Of a stretch of DNA of 64,000 nucleotides, positions 32,327-40,942 are shown piece by piece (the first letter of the stretch is position 1; each line of letters starts with the position of its first letter). The notes under the pieces were generated by a model, which ran no database searches, had not been told where the DNA came from, and saw only the letters and a program-made list of their open reading frames with translations. The stretch is from Asaia bogorensis NBRC 16594 (lineage in GTDB: Bacteria > Pseudomonadota > Alphaproteobacteria > Acetobacterales > Acetobacteraceae). The position numbers and the translations under genes were made by a program. The DNA is taken from contig NZ_AP014690.1 in assembly GCF_001547995.1 (NCBI RefSeq), forward strand, positions 2,043,001-2,107,000. The letters run 5' to 3'.

Positions 32327-32537
32327 TATCAGCCATCCTTTGACAGGGTTACTCGAGTGAGCGGACCATGCTCAGGACGCACCCGGAAGTCAACGAATCT
32401 TCCGCAAACGATGCGTTAAGGAGTAATTAAATACCCCGGCTTATAGTCAATGCGAGCCGTCACCGATAAAGCCCTGCTATCAATTTCGGTCTCTTGCTGC
32501 TGGCCTGACAGGCCACCCCCCGGTTCCAGGAACAATC

Positions 32538-33563
32538 ATGATGGACGCCCTTTTTTCCGACATCATGCGCTCGGCTCGTATCCGCCTGTCACGCGCCTTC
32601 CCCTCCCCACGCCACAGACAGAACCCTCATGCAGAAGAAGCAGCTCTTGAAGCCAGACTTCTCGAAATCCTCCGCTCTGCCATATCGGTTCCGGACGGAC
32701 TGAAACAGGCTTTCGACCATTTTTGCCTCGTCACGCGCCCAGAGCGCGGTCTGATCATGAGCTCAGGCCCTCTCGTCATACCGCCGCCCACTGAACCGCA
32801 AATCCATATCCTCCACTCGTGGCCGATACGCGACGGCGATTTCCGCAGCCGTCTGGGCGGCATCAGAACCACAACCAATCTTTGTCTGCGGGCCATTGCG
32901 GAGATACGCCATCAGGGCGAGATTGGCCTTGTCGTCTATTATGGGTGTCGCATGTCGCGCCGGCGCACGGCATCGTGCCGCCGTATCCTCAACACGCTGG
33001 CACAGACCGCGGCGGCCATGATCGAGGTGGATCATCGCTATCGTGCGCTCCTGCGTGCCCTTCCCTTCGATCCGCTGACCCATCTACCAGTCTGGTCGCT
33101 GTTTCGTGAAAAGGTTGAGCGGCGTTTTGCACGGCTGGACCGAGAGCAGATCCCGGCCACGCTCATGCTCGTAAGCTTCTATGGCTTGCTTCACACACCC
33201 AGCGAAACGGTCGAGGCCGATGAAGCTGTGGAACAGATCGCCCATGTGCGTGACGCTATCAGTTTTCTCCAACGCGCCATACGCCCGACAGATCTGATGG
33301 GACAGCTGGATCGTGAAAGCTTTGTTCTCTGGCTCGATGGCGGAGACCGTTTTGCCTCGGTCGAACGGGCCGAACAGATCTGCCGACGTAAATATATGTG
33401 CTCAGCCGGCGCCAACCCGCTTGTTTCGGTCAAGATCGGGCTCGTGACGCGTGAGCCGGGATCGCACGATACGCTCGATGTGTTTTTCGAGAGAGCCCGC
33501 ATGGCTCTCTCGATTGCCCAGGAGGAAAACCTGGACTGGTACTTCGCGCATGAAAGCGCGTGA
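32538..33563 (+). CDS. Degenerate GGDEF-domain protein with N-terminal sensor-like region
   Basis: A 341-residue cytoplasmic protein. The C-terminal half (about 177-335) has the diguanylate-cyclase layout: DPLTHLPVWSLFREKVERRF at the start, a central alpha/beta pattern (IPATLMLVSFYGL) and the strand pair where GGDEF should be, but here MGQLDRESFVLWL puts DRESF at 258-262. The metal-binding Asp of the DxLT motif is kept. Active-site loss suggests no c-di-GMP synthesis; it could bind nucleotide or act as a scaffold. The N-terminal part (about 40-165) may be GAF-like, from pattern only. AGGAA precedes two tandem ATGs. It ends directly against argB. Confidence 0.7.
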   Translation: MMDALFSDIMRSARIRLSRAFPSPRHRQNPHAEEAALEARLLEILRSAISVPDGLKQAFDHFCLVTRPERGLIMSSGPLVIPPPTEPQIHILHSWPIRDGDFRSRLGGIRTTTNLCLRAIAEIRHQGEIGLVVYYGCRMSRRRTASCRRILNTLAQTAAAMIEVDHRYRALLRALPFDPLTHLPVWSLFREKVERRFARLDREQIPATLMLVSFYGLLHTPSETVEADEAVEQIAHVRDAISFLQRAIRPTDLMGQLDRESFVLWLDGGDRFASVERAEQICRRKYMCSAGANPLVSVKIGLVTREPGSHDTLDVFFERARMALSIAQEENLDWYFAHESA

Positions 33564-34487
33564 TCAGGCGGCGCGGATGAGCGTGCCTGATCCCTTGTGC
33601 GTAAAAAGCTCCAGCAGACAGGCATGAGGCACACGACCGTCGAGGATCACAGCCGCACTGGCACCTGCCTTGACCGCAGCGAGACAGGTCTCGACCTTGG
33701 GAATCATGCCACCTGATATTGACCCGTCGGCAATGCGTCGACGCGCCTCATCAGCCGTCAGTTCGGGAATGAGCTTGCCATTTTCGTCAAGCACACCTGC
33801 CACATCGGTCAACATCAGCAGGCGCGACGCATTGACGCTACCAGCGATGGCACCAGCCGCCGTGTCGGCATTGATATTATAGGTCTCGCCCTTCTCGCCT
33901 ACGCCAACGGGTGCGATGACGGGAATAAGCCCCGAACCCAGCAAGGAAAACAGAACGCGGGGGTCGATCTTGACGGGCTCACCCACAAAACCGAGATCCT
34001 GCGCCTCATCATTGCCCGAGCGGGCGTCGCGGCTGTAATGCAGGAGCTTTCGCGCCTGCAGCAGGCCACCATCCTTGCCCGAAATGCCAACAGCCAGAGC
34101 CCCGGCGCGATTGATGAGATCGGCCACCTGCTTGTTGACGCTGCCCGAAAGCACCATCTCGATCACGTCAATCGCCGCCTGATCGGTCACGCGCAGGCCA
34201 TCGACAAAGCGGGATTCGATGTTCAGGCGCTTGAGCATGGCGCTGATCTGCGGGCCGCCGCCGTGCACGACGATGGGGTTGATGCCCACGAGCTTCAGCA
34301 AGGCGATATCGCGCCCGAAAGCGCTGGACAAATGATCCTTGCCCATGGCGTTTCCGCCATATTTCACGACAATGGTATCGCCCGCATAGCGCCGCAGAAA
34401 CGGCAATGCGCTTGCCAGAAGAGCCGCCTGCTGCTGCCCCTCATCATTCATGTCCGGAAGCGTCAGCTCCGGGATATCCTTACTCAT
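33564..34487 (-). CDS. argB: Acetylglutamate kinase
   Basis: A 307-residue kinase for the second step of arginine synthesis, phosphorylating N-acetylglutamate. Family motifs: IVVKYGGNAMG (phosphate loop), IVVHGGGPQISAML, the substrate-binding RFVDGLRVTD, LTDVAGVLDENGKLI and GGMIPKVETCLAAVKAGASAAVILDGRVPHA, of which the last is the C-terminal signature. An N-terminal helix of about 25 residues, as in arginine-sensitive hexameric forms, is present, so feedback inhibition by arginine is plausible (inference). ATG overlaps the engB stop (ATGA); no other arg gene is adjacent. Confidence 0.97.
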   Translation of the reverse strand: MSKDIPELTLPDMNDEGQQQAALLASALPFLRRYAGDTIVVKYGGNAMGKDHLSSAFGRDIALLKLVGINPIVVHGGGPQISAMLKRLNIESRFVDGLRVTDQAAIDVIEMVLSGSVNKQVADLINRAGALAVGISGKDGGLLQARKLLHYSRDARSGNDEAQDLGFVGEPVKIDPRVLFSLLGSGLIPVIAPVGVGEKGETYNINADTAAGAIAGSVNASRLLMLTDVAGVLDENGKLIPELTADEARRRIADGSISGGMIPKVETCLAAVKAGASAAVILDGRVPHACLLELFTHKGSGTLIRAA

Positions 34488-35161
34488 CCCTGCATCCCCT
34501 CAGGTGACGCACCAGCGATAAGCCGGGCGATCTCGGCACGCAATGTCTCGATGCCCAGCCCGGTCTCGCTGCTTGTGGTCGCGATATGCGGATAGGCCGC
34601 GGCATGTTTGGCCAGCACGGCCTGCACTTCGGCCATCTTGGCCTTGAGCTTGTTCGGCCCCATCGAGTCTGCCTTGGTCAGCACGACCTGAAATAGCACT
34701 GCGGCGCGGTCGAGCATTTCCATCACGTCGCGATCCGCCTGCTTCAGCTCGATACGGGAGTCGAGCAGCAGAAAGACGCGGGTGAGCGTCGGGCGTCCGC
34801 GCAGATAGGCAAACATCATGGTCTGCCATTCTTCCTTGACCGATTTGGCCGCCTTGGCAAAGCCGTAGCCCGGCATGTCCACCAGAGCGAGACGATCGCC
34901 AAGATTGAAGAAATTGAGCTGCTTGGTGCGTCCCGGCTCGGAAGAGGCGCGAGCCAGTCTGTTACGTCCGGTCAGGGCGTTGATGAGGCTGGACTTGCCC
35001 ACATTGGAGCGACCGGCAAAGGCCACTTCCGGACCGGCAAGCGGGGGAAGCTGGTCGAGCTTTTGCGCACCGAAAAAGAACTCGCATTCCGATGCGAAAA
35101 GCAGACGACCTTCCTCGATCTGCTCGTCACTGAAGACTGTCGGATCTTCTTTCTGGCTCAC
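34484..35161 (-). CDS. engB: Ribosome biogenesis GTPase EngB/YsxC
   Basis: A 225-residue TrmE-Era-type GTPase needed for 50S assembly. G1 is GRSNVGKSSLINAL, the G2 Thr is in GRTKQLNFF, G3 is VDMPGYGFA, G4 is TKAD and G5 lies in TTSSETGLG. The start GTG at 35161 overlaps the yidC stop (GTGA) and gives a normal length; an extension to 35254 would lie inside yidC. Sits in the common order yidC-engB-argB of Alphaproteobacteria. Confidence 0.96.
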   Translation of the reverse strand: MSQKEDPTVFSDEQIEEGRLLFASECEFFFGAQKLDQLPPLAGPEVAFAGRSNVGKSSLINALTGRNRLARASSEPGRTKQLNFFNLGDRLALVDMPGYGFAKAAKSVKEEWQTMMFAYLRGRPTLTRVFLLLDSRIELKQADRDVMEMLDRAAVLFQVVLTKADSMGPNKLKAKMAEVQAVLAKHAAAYPHIATTSSETGLGIETLRAEIARLIAGASPEGMQG

Positions 35162-36927
35162 GACTTGCTGACGGCCTTTCCGCCTTTCTTCTGGGCACGA
35201 TCGATCTGGCTCTGGATCAGCTTCTGCTGACCATAGCTGAGGACGTTGTTCCATGTGTAGTAAATGATGATGCCTGCCGAGATACGACCAAGGAAGATCG
35301 TATAGATGACCGGCATGAACTGCATGATCTTCTGCTGCGCCGGGTCCATGCTCACCATGCTCTGACGCTGCATCAGCCAGATGGTGAAGCCGAACAGGAT
35401 GGGCCAGATGCCGATATGGAGCATCTCGGGCATGAAGCTCGGGTTGAACGGCAGCAGACCAAACAGATTGAAGATGGTGGTCGGGTCAGGCGCTGACAGA
35501 TCGCGGATCCAGCCATAGAAGGGCGCGTGACGCATCTCGATGGTGATGTTCAGCACCTTGTAAAGGCAGAACGCGACCGGGGCCTGAACGAGCAGTGGCA
35601 GACAGCCACCCGCCGGATTGACACCCTCTTCCTTGTAGAGCGCCATGATCTGCTGGTTCTGCGCCAGCTGATCGCCCTTGTTGTGCTCACGAATGGCCTG
35701 GATACGGGGGGCCAGCGTGCGCATACGCGCCATCGAGGCGAAGGATTTCGTCGCCAGGGGGTAAAGGATCAGCTTGATGATCAGGGTCAGGATCAGCAGG
35801 GCGATGCCGAAATTGCCGACATGACTGTAGAGCCAGTGCAGCACATGGAACATCGGGCGCGTCAGGAACGCAAACCAGCCGAAATCCACGGCCTTGTAGA
35901 AATAGGGAATATGCAGATCGTCGGTGTACTGATCGAGAAGATTGACTTCCTTCGCACCGGCAAAAATCATGCTTGTCGTGGCAACATTCGACCCCGGCGC
36001 GATCTGGATCGGCTGGCTCGAGAGCGTATCGACAATATATGAGCCTTCCTTGGCATTGGGCACGTAGCGATACCGTACGGTCACCGCAGCTTTCTGGTCA
36101 GGGATAATGGCCGTCAGCCAGTACTTGTCGGTGATACCGGCCCAGCCACCCACGCCATCAGCCGACCAGGCGGTGTTGTCGGGCTTGCCAGCGCCCTTCC
36201 GCATGGTCTTGTAGGATTCCTCGTCCAGACGGTCATTCATGACCGAAAGCGGACCTTCCTGCACGATCATACCGCCAGTCTCGAGCGGCTTGTAATCACG
36301 CTCGACGCGCTGATAGGGCGTGAGAGAAACCGGCCCACCGGCCTTGTTCTCGACACTCTGGGTGATCGCGAAAAGATAGCGACGATCAAGCTTGATCTGA
36401 ATTCGGAAAATCAGGCCCTGACCGTTATCCCACTGCATGGAAACCGGGTGGTCGGGCGAGAGCGTCTTGTCATCGCTCGACCAGTCGGTATTGGCATCTG
36501 GCAGGCGTATCGTGGAGCCTGATGGCGCCTGCCAGCCCAGTTCGACAAAGCTCGGCTGCGGCCCTTCATCCGTCTCCAGGAGGCGAACGAGCGGCGAGTT
36601 CTTGTCCAGCGTCTCGAAATAATGCGTGAGCACCAGATTGTCGAAACGGGCCCCGCGCAGGCTGAAGGATCCGGTTGCATCCGGCCCCTCAATGGCAATG
36701 CGTCCAGCCGGTCCGTTGGGAACAGCAGGCCCATTGGCAGGTGCGCCGCCCGGCGCGGCGACAGGCAGGGCCGAAACCTTGCCATCAGCTTGGGGCTGTT
36801 TGCCCTGAACCTGCCCGGCCGTCTGGGTTTCAGCATCTTTCTTTGCGTGCTGAGGCACGAAATAATCGAAGCCGACCACGATCGCGAGCGAGAGACTGGT
36901 TGCCACCAGGATGCGCTTGATATCCAT
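35158..36927 (-). CDS. yidC: Membrane protein insertase YidC
   Basis: A 589-residue Oxa1/YidC insertase. The first helix (MDIKRILVATSLSLAIVVGF region, 1-22) is followed by a Gln/Pro/Ala-rich linker (about 28-80), the large periplasmic beta-supersandwich domain (about 85-360) and five C-terminal helices starting near YFYKAVDFGWFAFLTRPMFH. PLLVQAPVAFCLYKVLN and the MPEMLHIGIWPILFG region are core helices. The basic C-terminus (RAQKKGGKAVSKS) suits ribosome binding. It inserts and folds inner-membrane proteins with or without SecYEG. ATG at 36927 chosen for the standard N-terminal helix; the frame is open to 37032. Confidence 0.97.
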   Translation of the reverse strand: MDIKRILVATSLSLAIVVGFDYFVPQHAKKDAETQTAGQVQGKQPQADGKVSALPVAAPGGAPANGPAVPNGPAGRIAIEGPDATGSFSLRGARFDNLVLTHYFETLDKNSPLVRLLETDEGPQPSFVELGWQAPSGSTIRLPDANTDWSSDDKTLSPDHPVSMQWDNGQGLIFRIQIKLDRRYLFAITQSVENKAGGPVSLTPYQRVERDYKPLETGGMIVQEGPLSVMNDRLDEESYKTMRKGAGKPDNTAWSADGVGGWAGITDKYWLTAIIPDQKAAVTVRYRYVPNAKEGSYIVDTLSSQPIQIAPGSNVATTSMIFAGAKEVNLLDQYTDDLHIPYFYKAVDFGWFAFLTRPMFHVLHWLYSHVGNFGIALLILTLIIKLILYPLATKSFASMARMRTLAPRIQAIREHNKGDQLAQNQQIMALYKEEGVNPAGGCLPLLVQAPVAFCLYKVLNITIEMRHAPFYGWIRDLSAPDPTTIFNLFGLLPFNPSFMPEMLHIGIWPILFGFTIWLMQRQSMVSMDPAQQKIMQFMPVIYTIFLGRISAGIIIYYTWNNVLSYGQQKLIQSQIDRAQKKGGKAVSKS

Positions 36928-37091
36928 CAGCCGAGTGCCGGTCTTTCCATGAAAGTAAACAATTCTGAGCGCCCGGCGGCAGGATGCCACGGTCGCAGCC
37001 GTTGAAGTGACCGAAATCGGGTCACAAAACAATAGGGCGAAGGCGAATTAGGCGTTTTACGGCCCGTTGCAACCATCTAAAGCCGCCCCGT

Positions 37092-37325
37092 TCAGGGCAC
37101 AGGGTCATACCCCCCCCGACAATAGGGATGACAGCGCAGCAGCCGCTTCACGGTCAACCATATCCCGCGCACCAGACCGTGTCGGCGCAACGCCTCCTGG
37201 GCATAGGCACTGCAGGAGGGGTGAAACCGGCAGTTCGTACCGAGTTGGGGACTGATATAGCGGCGATAGACATGCAGACCGCTGAGCAGGCACGAAAGCA
37301 AAAGCTTTCTGCCCAGGCCGATCAC
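37092..37325 (-). CDS. yidD: Membrane protein insertion efficiency factor YidD
   Basis: A 77-residue protein of the YidD family: an N-terminal amphipathic helix (GRKLLLSCLLSGLHVYRR) then the three-cysteine core CRFHPSCSAYAQEAL and CHPYCRGGYDPVP. It aids YidC-dependent insertion. Start GTG at 37325 overlaps the rnpA stop (GTGA). 164 bases separate it from yidC; in them I see no promoter I would defend. Confidence 0.95.
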   Translation of the reverse strand: MIGLGRKLLLSCLLSGLHVYRRYISPQLGTNCRFHPSCSAYAQEALRRHGLVRGIWLTVKRLLRCHPYCRGGYDPVP

Positions 37326-37663
37326 AGGGCCTGACCTTTTTTCAAGGCATGTTCGAGATCGGCAATCAGCTTGCCGAAGGGCCGGCCACGCGTCGAATCG
37401 CGACCGATGAGCACCAGATCCACAGCGCTCAACGCATGGTCCTGCGCCACATGCGCGAACGCCGCCCGAAGGCGGCGGCGGGTGCGGTTACGCACAACGG
37501 CGTTCCCGACTTTTTTCGTAACCGTGTAGCCGACGCGGGCCGGCGCCTCGTCTTCGGTCTTCAGAACCTGAAGCACGAGCCCCGATGTGGCGACCTTGCG
37601 CCCGCGGCTCGCAACCCGAAGGAATTCGGGTCTTTTCCGAAGTTTTTGAGGCAGACCCGCCAA
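37322..37663 (-). CDS. rnpA: Ribonuclease P protein component
   Basis: A 113-residue basic protein that helps the RNase P RNA bind pre-tRNA. N-terminal LRKRPEFLRVASRGRKV and the RNR motif VVRNRTRRRLRAAF are diagnostic. No in-frame ATG exists at the conserved start; TTG at 37663, 7 bases after the rpmH stop, gives the usual N-terminus. The frame remains open to 37750 but that would overlap rpmH. The rpmH-rnpA-yidD-yidC order is near-universal. Confidence 0.92.
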   Translation of the reverse strand: MAGLPQKLRKRPEFLRVASRGRKVATSGLVLQVLKTEDEAPARVGYTVTKKVGNAVVRNRTRRRLRAAFAHVAQDHALSAVDLVLIGRDSTRGRPFGKLIADLEHALKKGQAL

Positions 37664-37670
37664 GTCGGAA

Positions 37671-37805
37671 TCAGGCCGAGAGCTTCTTGCGGCCCTTGGC
37701 GCGACGGTTGTTGATGACGCGACGGCCACCGACGGTTTCCATACGTGCACGGAAGCCGTGGCGACGCTTGCGGACGAGCTTGGACGGTTGATATGTACGC
37801 TTCAT
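37671..37805 (-). CDS. rpmH: 50S ribosomal protein L34
   Basis: A 44-residue, very basic protein ([18 protein letters not shown], then [20 protein letters not shown]) that matches L34 throughout; length is the family norm. GAGGAA lies 8 bases before the ATG. First gene of the rpmH-rnpA-yidD-yidC-engB-argB unit, driven by a good promoter about 100 bases upstream. Confidence 0.98.
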
Positions 37806-37904
37806 GGCGTCATTCCTCAAGGCAATGAATGATGGTGAGGCCCCTGGCTTCACCCCCGACAAGAAGACGACACAAGGCTGACGCCATCTTCCTCTGTGCG
37901 CGGG

Positions 37905-37933
37905 CTTTTACGGGCCTGAAACTGCGCTGTCAA
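37905..37933 (-). promoter_or_regulatory. Sigma-70 promoter of rpmH
   Basis: On the minus strand TTGACA (37933-37928) is a perfect -35 box, separated by 17 bases from TAAAAG (37910-37905) as -10. Predicted start about 95 bases before the rpmH ATG, leaving a long leader. It abuts the divergent small gene at 37954, whose ribosome-binding site begins only a few bases away. Confidence 0.65.
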
Positions 37934-37953
37934 TCAAATCAAGGAGTCTGACC

Positions 37954-38166
37954 ATGACACTGCGCGATGAAACGCCACCAACCGATGCCGAAGCGAGACT
38001 GAAGACGCTTCGTCATGATTTGCGCAACGATCTGGCGACTGCCCTTCTCGCTGCCGATCTGCTGACGTCGCATGGTGACGAGACGGTCAAACGGCACGCC
38101 GCCAGCATCGTCAAAGCGCTGGAAAAAGCGAACGAACGCCTCAAGCGCTCGCGCGTGGCAAACTAG
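37954..38166 (+). CDS. 70-residue protein resembling a lone histidine-kinase phosphoacceptor (DHp) domain
   Basis: AAGGAG lies 9 bases before the ATG, so this small gene is likely real. It is entirely helical in pattern: a helix carrying LRHDLRNDLATALLAADLL (His21 in an H-box-like HDLRN), a short turn at SHGDE, and a second helix VKRHAASIVKALEKANERLKR. This two-helix hairpin is what the DHp (HisKA) domain of sensor kinases looks like, yet there is no sensor, ATPase or receiver domain. It could be a phosphotransfer or kinase-modulating protein, or a conserved small protein with chance likeness. Divergent from rpmH; no kinase gene nearby. Confidence 0.6.
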   Translation: MTLRDETPPTDAEARLKTLRHDLRNDLATALLAADLLTSHGDETVKRHAASIVKALEKANERLKRSRVAN

Positions 38167-38240
38167 GGTCGCCAGACGCCCCCCCCCATCTCCGGACGAG
38201 GCGCAAGGCGGGTGAGTCATGCACCCGCCCGATCTCTCCC

Positions 38241-38636
38241 TCAGAACGTGTCCTTCTGGATGATCTCGATCTTGTAGCCATCGGGATCTTCAACAAAGGC
38301 GATGATTGTCGTGCCGAACTTGACTGGCCCCGCTTCGCGCGTGACCTTGCCGCCATTGCTTCGGACCGTCTCGACGGTACGGGCCGCATCAGGCACGCCG
38401 ATCGCAAAATGCCCAAAGCCGGTCCCGAGCTCGTAAGGACCTTCCTGGTCCCAGTTATAGGTGAGCTCGACCTCAGCCTCACCATGGGCGTTGTCGTTGA
38501 ACCCCATATAAACCAGCGTGTAGCGACCATCGGGCACTTCGCGACGACGGATCTCACGCATCCCCAGAATCTTGTAGAAAGCAACGCTCTTGTCGAGATC
38601 CTGAACGCGTATCATCGTGTGCAGATAGCTTGCCAT
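38241..38636 (-). CDS. gloA: Lactoylglutathione lyase (glyoxalase I)
   Basis: A 131-residue vicinal-oxygen-chelate enzyme that converts the methylglyoxal-glutathione adduct to S-lactoylglutathione. Key stretches are HTMIRVQDLDKSVAFYK (metal-ligand His at residue 6), VELTYNWD (ligand Glu), FGHFAIGVPD (ligand His) and FVEDPDGYKIEII (ligand Glu). ATG at 38636 with GGGAG upstream gives the family length; a frame to 38678 adds a non-conserved tail. It follows lpxI by 54 bases and may be the last gene of the long lipid A/envelope run. Confidence 0.95.
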   Translation of the reverse strand: MASYLHTMIRVQDLDKSVAFYKILGMREIRRREVPDGRYTLVYMGFNDNAHGEAEVELTYNWDQEGPYELGTGFGHFAIGVPDAARTVETVRSNGGKVTREAGPVKFGTTIIAFVEDPDGYKIEIIQKDTF

Positions 38637-38690
38637 TGTGGCTCTCCCGGGCAGTTGGGTCCGGAATGCGCTGCACACCGGACAGGATGA

Positions 38691-39533
38691 TCAGTCAGCG
38701 CCCAGCAGTTCGGCCGGGCTCAGACCATAGAGAAACAGACCTGAGCGGTCGGCGGTTGCCTCGCAAGCGGCCGGATCTGTCAGAAGGGTGCCTCCCGTCT
38801 CGAACGCGATGCCACGCAACCCGGCAGAAGCGGCGTTCTGGATGGTTTGAGGGCCGATTGTCGGCATGTCGGCCCGTTTTTCCTGGCCGGGTTTCAGCAT
38901 CTTTACCAGCACGCCACCGGGACCAGCCTGACGCAGCCCCCCTGCCCGCGCAATCATGGCATCCGTCCCTTCGATAGCCTCGACAGCCAGGACGAGGCTA
39001 TCCTGCACGATGCACCCCTGCCCGATATCCAGCGCACCCAGCCCACGCACGACAGCAACACCGCGTCTGATATCGCTCAGTGCAAGATCATCCGGTGCGT
39101 ATCGCGCCATGGCGCCGGGGCGACCGAGCGAGCGGGTCAGGAATTCATGGGCGCCTCGGACGCGAAAGCCCTCTTCACCGAAAATCCGCACGAGCGCGCC
39201 GAGCAATCCGTCATCACCGGAGAAGAGCGCGCGCCCGACCCGGGCGAGCAGACGCGCGCCTTCCGCGTCGGGACGCAGATCACGCAGGGCCGGTCGCTTT
39301 ACCGGGCCGATAAGCACGATATCGCGGCAACCGGCAACACGAAGTGTCGAGAGAATTTCGCCCGCCGCAGCCAGACGGATGATACGATGTGGCCAGGCAC
39401 GGATCAGGTCGGGATCAACGAAATCCTGAAACCCGATGATAAAAACCTCGCCTCCTTGGGCGCGCACTGAATCGGCCACCTGGAAAGGGAGCGGACCGCC
39501 CCCTGCCAGAATACCGACCGGTGCGGTAGTCAC
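38691..39533 (-). CDS. lpxI: UDP-2,3-diacylglucosamine diphosphatase LpxI
   Basis: A 280-residue LpxI (DUF1009) enzyme that hydrolyses UDP-2,3-diacylglucosamine to lipid X, replacing the LpxH of E. coli. Family stretches: GILAGGGPLPFQVADSVRAQG at the start (short stretch GGGPLP), IVLIGPVKRP, the GDDGLLGALVRIFGEEGF region and, near the end, ADMPTIGPQTIQNAASAGL. GTG start overlaps the lpxA stop (GTGA). Normally lpxB follows or is close by; here gloA follows instead. Confidence 0.94.
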   Translation of the reverse strand: MTTAPVGILAGGGPLPFQVADSVRAQGGEVFIIGFQDFVDPDLIRAWPHRIIRLAAAGEILSTLRVAGCRDIVLIGPVKRPALRDLRPDAEGARLLARVGRALFSGDDGLLGALVRIFGEEGFRVRGAHEFLTRSLGRPGAMARYAPDDLALSDIRRGVAVVRGLGALDIGQGCIVQDSLVLAVEAIEGTDAMIARAGGLRQAGPGGVLVKMLKPGQEKRADMPTIGPQTIQNAASAGLRGIAFETGGTLLTDPAACEATADRSGLFLYGLSPAELLGAD

Positions 39534-40393
39534 ACGCCCTCCGTCTCGGCGGAAATCTGCGCAGGGCTGGCGGCGCGGACAAGACCACGCCGGCTCTGGA
39601 CTTCCATGAAAGCGATGATCTCCTGCACGCGAGGGCTGTCAGGAAAGTCACGCTTTACAGCCGCAAGGCGGGCTTCGAGCACCTGCTCATTGCGGCCAGT
39701 GCGCGGGTAAAGAATGCGGAAAGCGCGACGCATCTGCTGGATTTCTTCGGCGCTGACGCCTTGGCGGCGCAGCCAGATCCAGTGCAATCCTACGAGACGC
39801 GCCCGGTTACCGAGCACACTGCCATAGGGAATGACGTCAGCTTCGACACCGCACACGCCACCAACCAGCGCACCGCGACCGATACGCACGAACTGGTGCA
39901 GCGCAGCAGCCCCCATGACTCGGGCACCATCGCCAATCTCGACATGACCGCCCATGACCACATTGTTCACGATGATCACGCCATCACCGATCATGCAGTC
40001 ATGCGCGACATGGGCATTCGCCATGATCAGGCAGTGCGAGCCGATTTGGGTAAGCGCCGTACCTTGCGCGGTCCCGCGATGGATCGTCACGTTTTCACGA
40101 ATGACAGTATGGGCACCAATCACGCAGCGTGTCGGCTCGCCCTTGTATTTCAGGTCCTGCGGCGCGAGACCGATCGTGACGAATGGGAAGACTTCGACCT
40201 GCGCACCGATCTCGGTCAACCCGTCGATGATGACATTGGCATGAAGGCGGGCCCCCTCGCCGATCGAGACATCGGGGCCAACGGAACACCAGGGCCCGAT
40301 GGTGACATTCTCACCCAGTATCGCCTCGGGTGCGACCAGGGCGCTGGGATGAATGCTGACAGTGCTGGGCCAATTTGACACGGAACGATCCAC
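39530..40393 (-). CDS. lpxA: UDP-N-acetylglucosamine acyltransferase
   Basis: A 287-residue enzyme starting lipid A synthesis by 3-O-acylation of UDP-GlcNAc. A left-handed beta-helix (VSIHPSALVAPEAILG, VTIGPWCSVGPDVSIG and so on) is followed by the helical C-terminal domain. The catalytic His lies in MANAHVAHDCMIG and the substrate motif VIRENVTIHRGT is intact. Start GTG at 40393; a second GTG at 40381 is possible, and neither has a strong ribosome-binding site. Between fabZ (10 bases upstream) and lpxI (overlap). Confidence 0.96.
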   Translation of the reverse strand: MDRSVSNWPSTVSIHPSALVAPEAILGENVTIGPWCSVGPDVSIGEGARLHANVIIDGLTEIGAQVEVFPFVTIGLAPQDLKYKGEPTRCVIGAHTVIRENVTIHRGTAQGTALTQIGSHCLIMANAHVAHDCMIGDGVIIVNNVVMGGHVEIGDGARVMGAAALHQFVRIGRGALVGGVCGVEADVIPYGSVLGNRARLVGLHWIWLRRQGVSAEEIQQMRRAFRILYPRTGRNEQVLEARLAAVKRDFPDSPRVQEIIAFMEVQSRRGLVRAASPAQISAETEGV

Positions 40394-40402
40394 GAAGCTG
40401 TT

Positions 40403-40942
40403 TTAACCCATGATCATGGCGCTGAAGGTCGCCTCGGCAACCGACACGCCATCGACGCGTGCAACGCCTTTGAAGCGCCAGACGTTGGCTCGGGCGCGCT
40501 CTTTCACGACAGTGATGTGCAGCTGGTCACCGGGACCAACCGGCCGGCGGAACTTGGCACCCTCGATTGTCATGAAATAGACGAGCTTGCCCTCGAAAGC
40601 CTCACCCAGTGTGAGCACGACCAGCGTCGCCGCTGTCTGGGCCATGGCTTCGACAATGAGCACGCCTGGCATGACAGGCTGCGCCGGGAAATGCCCGGTG
40701 AAGAAAGGCTCGTTGATCGTAACGTTCTTGATGCCGGTTGCCGACTCACCAAGCTTGATATCGACCATCTTGTCGATCATCAGGAAGGGATAGCGATGCG
40801 GGATAGCGGCCATGATACGCATGATATCGATAGCCTCGATATCCACCGTCGCGACCTCGGCTGCGCCGTTGTCAGCCGTGCCGGCCTGCGCCGTTACTTC
40901 CTTGTTTTTCTCTTCCGCAGAGGCGTCCAATGTTCTGCTCAC
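40403..40942 (-). CDS. fabZ: 3-hydroxyacyl-ACP dehydratase FabZ
   Basis: A 179-residue hot-dog-fold dehydratase of fatty acid synthesis. Core motifs are [30 protein letters not shown] with catalytic His84, and EAMAQ with Glu98. About 38 extra N-terminal residues (acidic and Ala-rich) precede the normal start of FabZ; they are kept because GTG at 40942 has AGGA 8 bases upstream. Its place between lpxD and lpxA balances 3-hydroxyacyl-ACP use between membrane lipids and lipid A. Confidence 0.95.
   Translation of the reverse strand: MSRTLDASAEEKNKEVTAQAGTADNGAAEVATVDIEAIDIMRIMAAIPHRYPFLMIDKMVDIKLGESATGIKNVTINEPFFTGHFPAQPVMPGVLIVEAMAQTAATLVVLTLGEAFEGKLVYFMTIEGAKFRRPVGPGDQLHITVVKERARANVWRFKGVARVDGVSVAEATFSAMIMG

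Noticed and set aside
37671-38166. Chromosome origin near rpmH
   Set aside because: rpmH-rnpA is close to dnaA in many bacteria, but there is no dnaA, no DnaA-box cluster and no AT-rich unwinding region here.
38170-38190. Run of nine C as a phase-variation tract
   Set aside because: It lies in a short non-coding gap after a stop codon and is not placed between promoter boxes or inside a gene.
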